This document shows positions 1-4,760 of a DNA stretch of 5,349 nt, piece after piece (position 1 is the first letter of the stretch; every line of letters begins with the position of its first letter). The stretch comes from Clostridia bacterium. GTDB lineage: Bacteria; Bacillota; Clostridia; Oscillospirales; Acutalibacteraceae. The DNA is taken from the NCBI GenBank assembly GCA_017501865.1, contig JAFVWD010000071.1:1-5349 (forward strand), in the 5' to 3' direction. The translations under genes and the position numbers were made by a program. Below the pieces are notes generated by a model. That model searched no databases. It was not told the origin of the DNA and was given only the letters and a program-made list of their open reading frames with translations.

Positions 1-194
1 CTCTTGCAGTTTCAAAAGAATATCGTAGAAAAGGTATCGGCACTCAGTTGCTAAAAACTGCTGAACAATGGGCGAAAGAAAATAATGTTGAAGTTGTGCT
101 TCTAAATAGTGGTTTACCACGAGAAAATGCACACACATTTTATGAATCACAAGGCTATTTCAAAAAGAGTTATGGGTTTATAAAAAGAATATAA
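1..194 (+). CDS. GNAT-family N-acetyltransferase, C-terminal fragment
   Basis: This is the last 63 codons of a gene that begins before the window; the reading frame starts at base 3 and ends with TAA at 192-194. The translation contains RRKGIG followed by an amphipathic helix (TQLLKTAEQWAKEN). That is motif A of the GNAT fold, the R-x-x-G-x-G/A loop that binds the pyrophosphate of acetyl-CoA. Further on, NAHTFYESQGYFKKSYGF matches motif B, the usual NxxAxxFYxxxGF-like segment. GNAT enzymes transfer an acetyl group from acetyl-CoA to an amine. The substrate is set by the missing N-terminal half and cannot be deduced. The gene is followed after four bases by a hairpin terminator, so it ends its transcription unit. 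It is cut by the window edge and shows no sign of being broken. Confidence 0.8.
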   Translation, partial: LAVSKEYRRKGIGTQLLKTAEQWAKENNVEVVLLNSGLPRENAHTFYESQGYFKKSYGFIKRI

Positions 195-198
195 CTTG

Positions 199-231
199 AA
201 ACACCACCCACATTTCGGCGGGTGGTGTTTT
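199..231. terminator. Intrinsic terminator between the acetyltransferase gene and cotJC
   Basis: A perfect 11-bp stem pairs AAACACCACCC (199-209) with GGGTGGTGTTT (220-230) around a 10-base loop. On the + strand the stem runs into a short T tract (228-231), as expected for termination of the acetyltransferase transcript. It lies 5 bases past the stop codon of the convergent cotJC, so the cotJ message could also end here. The run of T after the hairpin on the - strand is short (TTT then CAAG), so termination in that direction should be weaker. Confidence 0.8.
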
Positions 232-235
232 AATA

Positions 236-847
236 TCATCTCTTATTGCAATGCTTATCAAAGCTTGGGTTGAAGGCATAGAAGTTTTTAGCATCTAACT
301 TGTCAGTTGCAATTCTTAAGCCTTCACCAAATCTCTGGTAATGCACAACTTCGCGTTCGCGCAGGAATTTAATAGGCTCACGAACATCAGGGTCATCTAT
401 GAGTCTTAAAAGATTGTCGTAGGTGACTCTTGCTTTTTGCTCTGCGGCAAGGTCTTCGTGAAGGTCGGCAATGACGTCGCCTTTGACCTGCATTGAAAAT
501 GCATTGTAAGGTGCACCGCTTGCAGCGGTAGGGTAAACACCTGTCGTGTGGTCTGTAAAGTAAGCATCAAAGCCCGCCTTCTTAATTTCATCTATTGAAA
601 GGTTTCGTGTTAACTGATACACGATAGCACCTATCATCTCAAGATGCCCTAATTCTTCAACACCTACATCAGTAAGAAGTCCTTTGAGTTCGGGGTAGGG
701 CATAGAGAATCTTTGTGAGAGATATCTTAAGGATGCGCCGAGTTCGCCGTCAGGTCCTCCATATTGGCTTATAATAACCTTGGCAAGGGCAGGGTTCGGA
801 TTTTTAATATTTACCGGATATTGAAGTTTTTTCTCATAGCTGAACAT
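236..847 (-). CDS. cotJC: CotJC, manganese-catalase-like spore coat protein
   Basis: The 203-residue product belongs to the Mn-containing catalase family and closely resembles CotJC of spore formers (about 190 residues in Bacillus). The family is a four-helix bundle holding a di-manganese centre that disproportionates hydrogen peroxide. By motif position the expected metal ligands are all present: E35 (GPDGELGAS), E65 and H68 (EELGHLE), E136 (AAEQKAR) and H169 (REVVHYQ). A catalytically competent centre is therefore likely. It is shorter than stand-alone Mn catalases such as that of Lactobacillus plantarum, lacking the long C-terminal extension. It is the third gene of the cotJ operon; its ATG lies 3 bases after the cotJB stop, and its ribosome binding site (GGGAGGAG, 866-859) sits inside the end of cotJB. 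In Bacillus subtilis the operon is transcribed by sigma-E in the mother cell and CotJC is placed in the inner coat with CotJA. The likely role here is the same, with possible peroxide protection of the spore. Confidence 0.95.
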   Translation of the reverse strand: MFSYEKKLQYPVNIKNPNPALAKVIISQYGGPDGELGASLRYLSQRFSMPYPELKGLLTDVGVEELGHLEMIGAIVYQLTRNLSIDEIKKAGFDAYFTDHTTGVYPTAASGAPYNAFSMQVKGDVIADLHEDLAAEQKARVTYDNLLRLIDDPDVREPIKFLREREVVHYQRFGEGLRIATDKLDAKNFYAFNPSFDKHCNKR

Positions 848-850
848 AGG

Positions 851-1102
851 TTAACAATCTCCTCCCATAATATCCCAAGGCCAAGGGTCGCTAAGCCATT
901 CTGCAGTACTACAGCATTCTTTGTTAAGTGCGCCGTATTTTTCCACATACTCCTTGTACAGAGCTTCTGCATCTGCTGAATGTCTTTTGCAAAGCTCAAT
1001 TGCATTTTGGTCGCAAGGGTGAGTGTCGAGGTATAGTTGAAGCTCCCAAACTGCAAATTGCGCAGCCGAAAGCTTTTTGAGTAATTTGTTCCGTTCATTC
1101 AT
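851..1102 (-). CDS. cotJB: CotJB, spore coat assembly protein
   Basis: The product has 83 residues from the start chosen here. The hallmarks of the CotJB family are present: a hydrophobic N-terminal helix (LLKKLSAAQFAVWELQLYL), the segment LYLDTHPCDQNAIELCKRH, a tyrosine-rich middle (YKEYVEKYG), and a C-terminal tryptophan/proline motif (WLSDPWPWDIMGGDC). Two in-frame ATGs are available, at 1108 and 1102. I prefer 1102: it lies 9 bases from the ribosome binding site GGAGG (1116-1112), whereas 1108 is only 3 bases away. It also overlaps the cotJA stop codon as ATGA, a common sign of translational coupling. CotJB is made with CotJA and CotJC in the mother cell during sporulation; its biochemical activity is not established. 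The family assignment is firm, and only the start is open by two residues. Confidence 0.92.
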   Translation of the reverse strand: MNERNKLLKKLSAAQFAVWELQLYLDTHPCDQNAIELCKRHSADAEALYKEYVEKYGALNKECCSTAEWLSDPWPWDIMGGDC

Positions 1103-1308
1103 CTGCATCTGCCTCCCAAAAACGGTTTGTCTAATGATTTGAAAACAGTTCCGTTTTGCAAGGCGGTTTCAGGACAATAAAGAGTTGTATCCGTCTGGTA
1201 AGGTACATAAGCCATTGTAACTGCTGTGTCGGTCGGTAAAGCAGATTGAGGGCAATATGGTTTCCAAAGCGGATTCATGGCATTATAGAAATTATAATTG
1301 GTATTCAT
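1099..1308 (-). CDS. cotJA: CotJA, spore coat-associated protein
   Basis: The gene encodes a 69-residue soluble protein and is the first of the cotJ operon. The conserved CotJA core is clear at about residues 32-66: MAYVPYQT, then TTLYCPETALQNGTVF, then a C-terminal KPFLGG motif. The N-terminal 30 residues are rich in Asn, Tyr and Pro, typical of coat proteins, and there are three cysteines (19, 45, 68). An in-frame ATG exists further upstream at 1347, but the ATG at 1308 is preferred. It is preceded by AAGGAGA at a 7-base spacing, and homologs start near this point, whereas the upstream region overlaps the probable promoter. In B. subtilis CotJA is needed for CotJC to be incorporated in the coat. 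The stop codon overlaps the start of cotJB by 4 bases. Confidence 0.92.
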   Translation of the reverse strand: MNTNYNFYNAMNPLWKPYCPQSALPTDTAVTMAYVPYQTDTTLYCPETALQNGTVFKSLDKPFLGGRCR

Positions 1309-1314
1309 CAAAAA

Positions 1315-1321
1315 TCTCCTT
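1315..1321 (-). promoter_or_regulatory. Ribosome binding site fixing the cotJA start
   Basis: On the - strand AAGGAGA lies 7 bases before the ATG at 1308. The longer in-frame start at 1347 has no such site. This supports a 69-residue CotJA rather than an 82-residue form. Confidence 0.8.
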
Positions 1322-1345
1322 TTTTGTTTAATTACCGCCTTGTAC

Positions 1346-1374
1346 ATAATATGTTGTTCGATAAAAATTGTTAC
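1346..1374 (-). promoter_or_regulatory. Candidate sigma-E promoter of the cotJ operon
   Basis: Reading the - strand, GTAACAAT (1374-1367) is followed after 13 bases by CATATTAT (1353-1346). The sigma-E consensus in Bacillus is roughly GKMATATT and CATACAMT with a 13-15 base spacer; each half here matches about six of eight positions. Transcription would start near 1338 and leave a 5' leader of about 30 bases before cotJA. The cotJ operon is known to depend on sigma-E in B. subtilis, which agrees with the site. The region is very AT-rich, so a chance match is possible. Confidence 0.45.
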
Positions 1375-1445
1375 CTATGGACAAAATGTCTAAAAATGAA
1401 AAATAAAATCGTTTTTTTGCACAAAAAGAAAATTAAAGTTGAATA

Positions 1446-1474
1446 TTGACTAAATTTTATTGAAAATATATAAT
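1446..1474 (+). promoter_or_regulatory. Sigma-A promoter of the chemoreceptor gene
   Basis: TTGACT (1446-1451) is followed after exactly 17 bases by a perfect TATAAT (1469-1474), so transcription should begin near 1481. No sigma-D/FliA-type motility promoter (TAAA with a GCCGATAA-like -10) is visible. The receptor therefore seems to be expressed by the housekeeping sigma factor rather than with a flagellar regulon. Confidence 0.75.
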
Positions 1475-1480
1475 ATATTT

Positions 1481-1614
1481 ATTGATTTTGCACTTGGATT
1501 ACATATTTGATTGGAGGGGTTTTTGAGGGAGTATTTTTTCATTTAAAGACAAAAGAAGCGAAAATGTCTGGATGTTAAAAATATAAAATGAGGATTTTTA
1601 GGAGAAAATTGATT
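1481..1614 (+). other. Long untranslated leader of the chemoreceptor mRNA
   Basis: From the predicted start site to the preferred ATG there are about 134 untranslated bases, rich in A and T with purine blocks. I see a weak hairpin, AGACA (1547-1551) with TGTCT (1565-1569), and an isolated Shine-Dalgarno-like GGAGGGG (1513-1519) with no start codon at a workable distance. Nothing resembles the c-di-GMP riboswitches often found before such genes, and there is no terminator in the leader. Confidence 0.4.
1600..1604 (+). promoter_or_regulatory. Ribosome binding site fixing the chemoreceptor start
   Basis: AGGAG lies 10 bases before the ATG at 1615. The upstream in-frame ATG at 1588 is preceded only by AT-rich sequence without a Shine-Dalgarno match, so the shorter protein is favoured. 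Confidence 0.7.
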
Positions 1615-3408
1615 ATGTTTAAGAAAATGCAATCTATAAAGGCAAGAGTTGTTTCTGCCTTCATTTTTGTAGGTATATTTTGTATTATAGGCGGGCTTAT
1701 GGCCTCATACTTTATGGGTAAATGTACAAACGAGTACGGTGAACTTATTGTAAATTACGGCTTTGCTCAGGGCGATTGCGGAAGAGCAATTCAGGATTTC
1801 TGTCTGGTAGATGAGTACATACACGACTACGTATCATACTACGATGAAGAAAGACGCGAGTTTTGCCGTTCACAATTATCAATGTATCAGGAGTCTTTTA
1901 ATGAGAATTTTGCCCTTGTGAAGGAAACCTTACAGTCTGAAGAAGAAACAGCTCTTTATGAACAGGCTGTTACTGCTTTCGAAGCTTATGGTAAGGTTGC
2001 GGCAGATATTATGGCTGCCCGCGATGCCGGTGAAGCTACACCGGAGTTGATTGCTGAGCTTCAGGGTAGATTTATTGACGAGCTTGACGTTGAGTATGAT
2101 AAGATAGATGCAGCTTTAAACGGAATTATGGAGTTAAAGGTTGCAAGCGGTGATGCAGGTCATCAGGGTATGGAAAAACAGTCCAACTTAATTATTATAT
2201 TCATAATGTCATTTATTTTCGTTGCTGTTATTCTTGCAAATATTATGGGCTATAAATTGGCTGTGGATATTTCTAAGCCTGTTAAAGCCTGTGCAGAAAG
2301 ACTTAATAAATTAGGTCATGGTGACTTGGTTTCAGAGGTTCCTTCTGTTACAAAATACGATGACGAAACAAGGGTTCTTGCTGATGCAACAAAGAATATT
2401 GTTGATGATTTCAATACAATTATCGGTGACCAGAGTTATATGTTAACAGAAATTGTAAAGGGTAATTTTGATATTGAGTCACAAAATCCGGAGGCATACA
2501 GAGGCGACTTCCAACCGCTTCTTGATTCACTTAACAAGATTGTTGTTGATTTAACTGATACAATGTATCAGATTTATCAGGGCTCGGACCAGGTTGCGAA
2601 TGGAGCAGATCAGGTTGCAAGCGGTGCGCAGGCTCTTTCTCAGGGCGCAACTCAGCAGGCAAGCAGTGTTCAACAGCTTTCTGCTACAATTGTTGAAATT
2701 TCTGAGCATATTAATACAACTGCTAAAAATGCAGTTGAAGCAACCGAACAGGCAAATGTTGCTTCTGATGGTATAAACGAGAGTAATGCACAGATGCAGG
2801 AAATGGTTCTTGCAATGAACGACATTACAAATACATCTAATGAAATCAGCAAGATTATAAAAACAATTGATGATATTGCATTCCAAACCAATATACTTGC
2901 ACTTAACGCGGCAGTTGAGGCAGCAAGAGCAGGTGCGGCAGGTAAGGGTTTTGCAGTTGTTGCAGACGAAGTAAGAAACCTTGCAGGTAAATCTGCAGAA
3001 GCAGCAAAGAGCACAACTATACTTATTGAAAATGCAATAAGTGCTATTGCAAACGGTACAAAAATTGCAGATGAAACTGCAAATGCACTTCTTGAAGTGG
3101 TTGAAAAGGTTAATTCGGTTACTGCGAAAATCGATGAGATTGCTACTGCTTCAGAAGAGCAGGCAACAGCAGTTACACAGCTTAAGGGCGGTGTAGAACA
3201 AATTTCATCTGTTGTTCAGACAAACTCTGCAACAAGTGAAGAAAGCGCTTCTGCTTCTGAAGAGCTTTCAGGCCAGGCACAAACACTCAAACAAATTGTC
3301 GGAGCATTCAAGCTTAAGGATGTTGCAACAGAGGTTTCTAAGTCATTTGCAGTTGAAAACGATATTTCAGAGGAAGTTCGTTTTGATGAATATGATGATA
3401 AATATTGA
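1615..3408 (+). CDS. Transmembrane methyl-accepting chemotaxis protein
   Basis: The product has 597 residues from the preferred ATG at 1615; an ATG at 1588 would add nine residues but has no ribosome binding site. Order of parts: a short basic N-terminus; membrane segment 1 (about 12-34); an extracytoplasmic ligand domain of about 155 mostly helical residues, resembling four-helix-bundle sensors; membrane segment 2 (about 192-216); and a HAMP domain (about 213-266, with ISKPVKA and DETRVLAD). A second HAMP-like unit follows at about 275-320 (KGNFDIES, YRGDFQPLLDSL), common in clostridial receptors. The long signalling coiled coil has the invariant hairpin tip IAFQTNILALNAAVEAARAG at 421-440 and FAVVADEVRNLA beyond it. 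This tip binds CheA and CheW, and flanking Glu/Gln residues are methylated by CheR and demethylated by CheB. The C-terminus is an acidic tail (DISEEVRFDEYDDKY) without a CheR-binding pentapeptide. Four cysteines (37, 55, 63, 84) lie in the outer domain. The ligand is unknown. The gene is monocistronic. Confidence 0.95.
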   Translation: MFKKMQSIKARVVSAFIFVGIFCIIGGLMASYFMGKCTNEYGELIVNYGFAQGDCGRAIQDFCLVDEYIHDYVSYYDEERREFCRSQLSMYQESFNENFALVKETLQSEEETALYEQAVTAFEAYGKVAADIMAARDAGEATPELIAELQGRFIDELDVEYDKIDAALNGIMELKVASGDAGHQGMEKQSNLIIIFIMSFIFVAVILANIMGYKLAVDISKPVKACAERLNKLGHGDLVSEVPSVTKYDDETRVLADATKNIVDDFNTIIGDQSYMLTEIVKGNFDIESQNPEAYRGDFQPLLDSLNKIVVDLTDTMYQIYQGSDQVANGADQVASGAQALSQGATQQASSVQQLSATIVEISEHINTTAKNAVEATEQANVASDGINESNAQMQEMVLAMNDITNTSNEISKIIKTIDDIAFQTNILALNAAVEAARAGAAGKGFAVVADEVRNLAGKSAEAAKSTTILIENAISAIANGTKIADETANALLEVVEKVNSVTAKIDEIATASEEQATAVTQLKGGVEQISSVVQTNSATSEESASASEELSGQAQTLKQIVGAFKLKDVATEVSKSFAVENDISEEVRFDEYDDKY

Positions 3409-3414
3409 TTAATA

Positions 3415-3449
3415 AAAAGGTTCCATCTTTTTTGCAGATGGAACCTTTT
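3415..3449. terminator. Bidirectional intrinsic terminator between the chemoreceptor gene and sigG
   Basis: A perfect 14-bp stem pairs AAAAGGTTCCATCT (3415-3428) with AGATGGAACCTTTT (3436-3449) around a 7-base loop. The A run on one side and T run on the other make it work on both strands. It starts 7 bases after the receptor stop codon and lies 13 bases beyond the sigG stop, so it should end both convergent transcripts. Confidence 0.92.
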
Positions 3450-3462
3450 GTTGTAATTTAAA

Positions 3463-4230
3463 TTACTTGTGCTTTAAACTGTCAAGCGCATTTTTTTCAA
3501 GTCTTGAGACTTGTGCCTGAGAAATTCCTATTTCGTTTGCAACCTCAGTCTGAGTCATACCGCGCATAAATCTCATTGAAAGAATTTTCTTTTCTCTTTG
3601 AGGGAGATTTTTTATGGATTCCTTCAGCAATATTTCATCAACCCAATCAACATCTGTCTCATTTGAGCCGAGCTGATCCATCAGAAATATGGTGTCACCG
3701 CCATTTGAGTAAACAGGCTCGTAAAATGAAACCGGTTCCACAACGGCTTCCAGGGCAATTACAACCTCTTCATTTTTTAAATCCATTTCCTTTGCTATTT
3801 CTTCAATGGTGGCTTCGCGCCCTTTTTCGGTTTCTATTTTTTCTTTTATCTGCATTGCATGGTAAGCGGTGTCGCGTAATGAACGCGAAACTCTTATGGG
3901 ATTGTTGTCTCTTAAATATCGCCGTACTTCTCCTATAATCATCGGTACTGCATAGGTCGAAAAGCGGACATCGTGACTCGTGTCAAAATTATCTATTGCT
4001 TTTATTAAGCCTATACATCCTACCTGAAAAAGGTCATCGGAATTTTCTCCGCGGTTGGTAAATCTCTGTATGACACTTAATACAAGTCTGAGGTTACCGT
4101 TTATTAAGTCTTCTCTTGCTTTTTTGTTTCCGTTTTTTGCTTCTTTTAAAAGTGCTTGTTTTTCTTTTTCGGGTAATATTTTTAATGAGGAAGTATTAAT
4201 TCCGCTTATTTCTACTTTGTTGTAAATCAT
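3463..4230 (-). CDS. sigG: RNA polymerase sporulation sigma factor sigma-G
   Basis: The 255-residue protein aligns along its full length with Bacillus sigma-G (260 residues). The diagnostic N-terminus NKVEISGINTSSLKIL mirrors the NKVEICGVDTSKLPVL of sigma-G. Region 2 (about 44-110) is highly conserved: NGNLRLVLSVIQRF, DDLFQVGCIGLIKAIDNFD, then FSTYAVPMIIGEVRRYLRDN for core binding and -10 recognition. Region 3 spans about 111-165 (IRVSRSLRDTAYHA). Region 4 (about 205-253) ends in the helix-turn-helix EVANEIGISQAQVSRLEKNA that reads the -35 element. Asn44 corresponds to Asn45 of B. subtilis sigma-G, reported to matter for binding of the anti-sigma factor CsfB/Gin. Sigma-G directs late forespore genes such as small acid-soluble proteins and germination functions. 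The ribosome binding site AAAGGAG (4243-4237) is 6 bases before the ATG. No sigE or spoIIGA lies directly upstream here, unlike the usual spoIIGA-sigE-sigG cluster; instead an unrelated divergent gene is found. Confidence 0.97.
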   Translation of the reverse strand: MIYNKVEISGINTSSLKILPEKEKQALLKEAKNGNKKAREDLINGNLRLVLSVIQRFTNRGENSDDLFQVGCIGLIKAIDNFDTSHDVRFSTYAVPMIIGEVRRYLRDNNPIRVSRSLRDTAYHAMQIKEKIETEKGREATIEEIAKEMDLKNEEVVIALEAVVEPVSFYEPVYSNGGDTIFLMDQLGSNETDVDWVDEILLKESIKNLPQREKKILSMRFMRGMTQTEVANEIGISQAQVSRLEKNALDSLKHK

Positions 4231-4261
4231 AAAAAACTCCTTTGTTTGTTTATGTAAGGGG

Positions 4262-4293
4262 TTTTGTTACAAAAAATAGTATTTGCTGTATGT
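4262..4293 (-). promoter_or_regulatory. Weak candidate forespore promoter of sigG
   Basis: On the - strand ACATA (4293-4289) precedes TGTAACAAAA (4271-4262) by 17 bases. Sigma-F promoters have about GYWTA and GGNRANANTW with 15-16 bases between, so this is a partial match with a slightly long spacer. It lies about 30 bases upstream of the sigG start, a sensible place, and sigG is known to be transcribed first by sigma-F and then by sigma-G. No sigma-A-type promoter stands out on this strand. Confidence 0.3.
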
Positions 4294-4359
4294 GGAAAAA
4301 TAATCAAAAAATAACTAAAATTTTATATAAATTTTGTCGCTTTCTTGTGCTAAAAAATA

Positions 4360-4387
4360 TTGACATTTCAGTAGTGTATGTTATAAT
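4360..4387 (+). promoter_or_regulatory. Strong sigma-A promoter with extended -10
   Basis: Perfect TTGACA (4360-4365) and perfect TATAAT (4382-4387) are separated by 16 bases, and TG at 4379-4380 gives an extended -10 (TGTTATAAT). This is close to the best possible housekeeping promoter. Transcription should start near 4394, about 25 bases before the small membrane-protein gene. Reading through the leader, it could also reach pyrC. Confidence 0.88.
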
Positions 4388-4418
4388 AATAAAAAGATAA
4401 AACAAGGAGGATTTATAG

Positions 4419-4598
4419 ATGAAAAAGTTTTTTAAAGTTCTCGGTGTGTTAGCAGCTATTGCAGCAGCTGCAGCAGCAGTTTATGTTGTTATTCAGAAAA
4501 TCAAAGCAAAAAATGCTCCTCAGGGATATGATGAAGATAATTATGTTTCATGCTCTTGCCTTGAAGATGATTTTATTTCTGAAACAGTTGCAGAATAA
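4419..4598 (+). CDS. Small single-pass membrane protein of unknown function (59 residues)
   Basis: An ATG 8 bases after a full AAGGAGG ribosome binding site (4404-4410) opens a 59-codon frame ending in TAA at 4596-4598. With the strong promoter just upstream, this is very likely a real gene despite its size. The N-terminus MKKFFK is basic, followed by an alanine/valine-rich hydrophobic segment at about 7-26 (VLGVLAAIAAAAAAVYVVIQ). Then comes a short basic stop-transfer stretch (KIKAKN) and a C-terminal tail of about 28 residues that is acidic (YDEDNY, LEDDF) with a CSC pair at 45-47. No lipobox or convincing signal-peptidase site is seen, so a membrane-anchored protein is more likely than a secreted one; the tail should be cytosolic by the positive-inside rule if the KIKAK side dominates. 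I do not recognise the family. It is divergent from sigG and lies 162 bases upstream of pyrC in the same direction. Confidence 0.82.
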   Translation: MKKFFKVLGVLAAIAAAAAAVYVVIQKIKAKNAPQGYDEDNYVSCSCLEDDFISETVAE

Positions 4599-4604
4599 TT
4601 AAAT

Positions 4605-4632
4605 TTGAAACGACAAACATTAAGTCTTTAAT
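4605..4632 (+). promoter_or_regulatory. Candidate second promoter ahead of pyrC
   Basis: TTGAAA (4605-4610) is followed after 16 bases by TTTAAT (4627-4632); each hexamer matches five of six sigma-A positions. The start would be near 4639, giving a leader of about 120 bases before pyrC that contains the antiterminator and terminator arms. The sequence is AT-rich, so this remains a candidate; if false, pyrC depends on read-through from the promoter at 4360. Confidence 0.4.
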
Positions 4633-4633
4633 T

Positions 4634-4730
4634 CGATACGAGATATCGGCAAGATTTGAGTTTTAAAAACGGGTGTATTGTGCCCAGATATAACTACTCA
4701 AGCCTTTGCCGTTTTGGTGAAGGCTTTTTT
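4634..4730 (+). promoter_or_regulatory. Predicted transcription attenuator in the pyrC leader
   Basis: Two RNA folds exclude each other. In one, CGGCAA (4647-4652) pairs with TTGCCG (4706-4711) and TTGAGT (4656-4661) pairs with ACTCAA (4696-4701). With G·U pairs at the junction this gives about 14 base pairs broken only by a small internal loop. It encloses 34 bases with an inner hairpin (GGG 4671-4673 with CCC 4683-4685). In the other, bases 4700-4710 pair with 4716-4726 to make an intrinsic terminator. A third element, CGATA (4634-4638) with TATCG (4644-4648), overlaps the first arm of the antiterminator and could act as anti-antiterminator. This three-part logic is that of pyr-operon attenuators, but the PyrR loop consensus (about CCNGNGAGG) is not evident. 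The signal sensed is unknown. Confidence 0.6.
4700..4730 (+). terminator. Intrinsic terminator upstream of pyrC
   Basis: The arm AAGCCTTTGCC (4700-4710) pairs with GGTGAAGGCTT (4716-4726) across a 5-base loop, an 11-bp stem with two G·U pairs, followed by a T run through 4730. It ends 30 bases before the pyrC ATG. It may simply end the small-gene transcript, or it may be the conditional terminator of the attenuator described at 4634-4730. Confidence 0.85.
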
Positions 4731-4760
4731 CTCAGAAATTTTTGAAGGATTGGTTTTAAA

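Noticed and set aside
811..1098. Frame on the - strand from an ATG at 1098 overlapping cotJB
   Set aside because: It is out of frame with the clear CotJB protein, overlaps it almost completely and resembles no family.
1513..1546. Possible leader peptide after GGAGGGG: a TTG at 1523 opening seven codons to TAA at 1544
   Set aside because: The start is only 3 bases from the Shine-Dalgarno-like block, the codon is weak and the frame is too short to judge.
1588..1614. Longer chemoreceptor start at the ATG of 1588
   Set aside because: It has no ribosome binding site, while the ATG at 1615 follows AGGAG at 10 bases and places a typical short basic N-terminus before membrane segment 1.
1481..1614. 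c-di-GMP riboswitch in the chemoreceptor leader
   Set aside because: The conserved GEMM core and paired stems are absent and no terminator or sequestering helix is seen.
2551..3014. Open frames on the - strand inside the chemoreceptor coiled coil
   Set aside because: They are Cys- or Ala-rich antisense translations of the repetitive heptad coding sequence, with no ribosome binding site or family resemblance.
3576..3938. Open frame on the + strand opposite sigG
   Set aside because: It lies fully antisense to a highly conserved gene, has no ribosome binding site, and its Leu/Phe-rich composition is what the reverse of the sigG sequence yields.
4441..4484. GCAGC-rich tract as a DNA repeat
   Set aside because: It encodes the alanine-rich membrane segment of the small protein; the repeat is explained by Ala codons.
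4634..4730. Classical PyrR-binding attenuator
   Set aside because: The conserved loop of about CCNGNGAGG is not found in the predicted upstream hairpin; a resemblance (GGTGAAGGCT) lies within the terminator's own 3' arm and is probably chance. PyrR control is not excluded, only unsupported.
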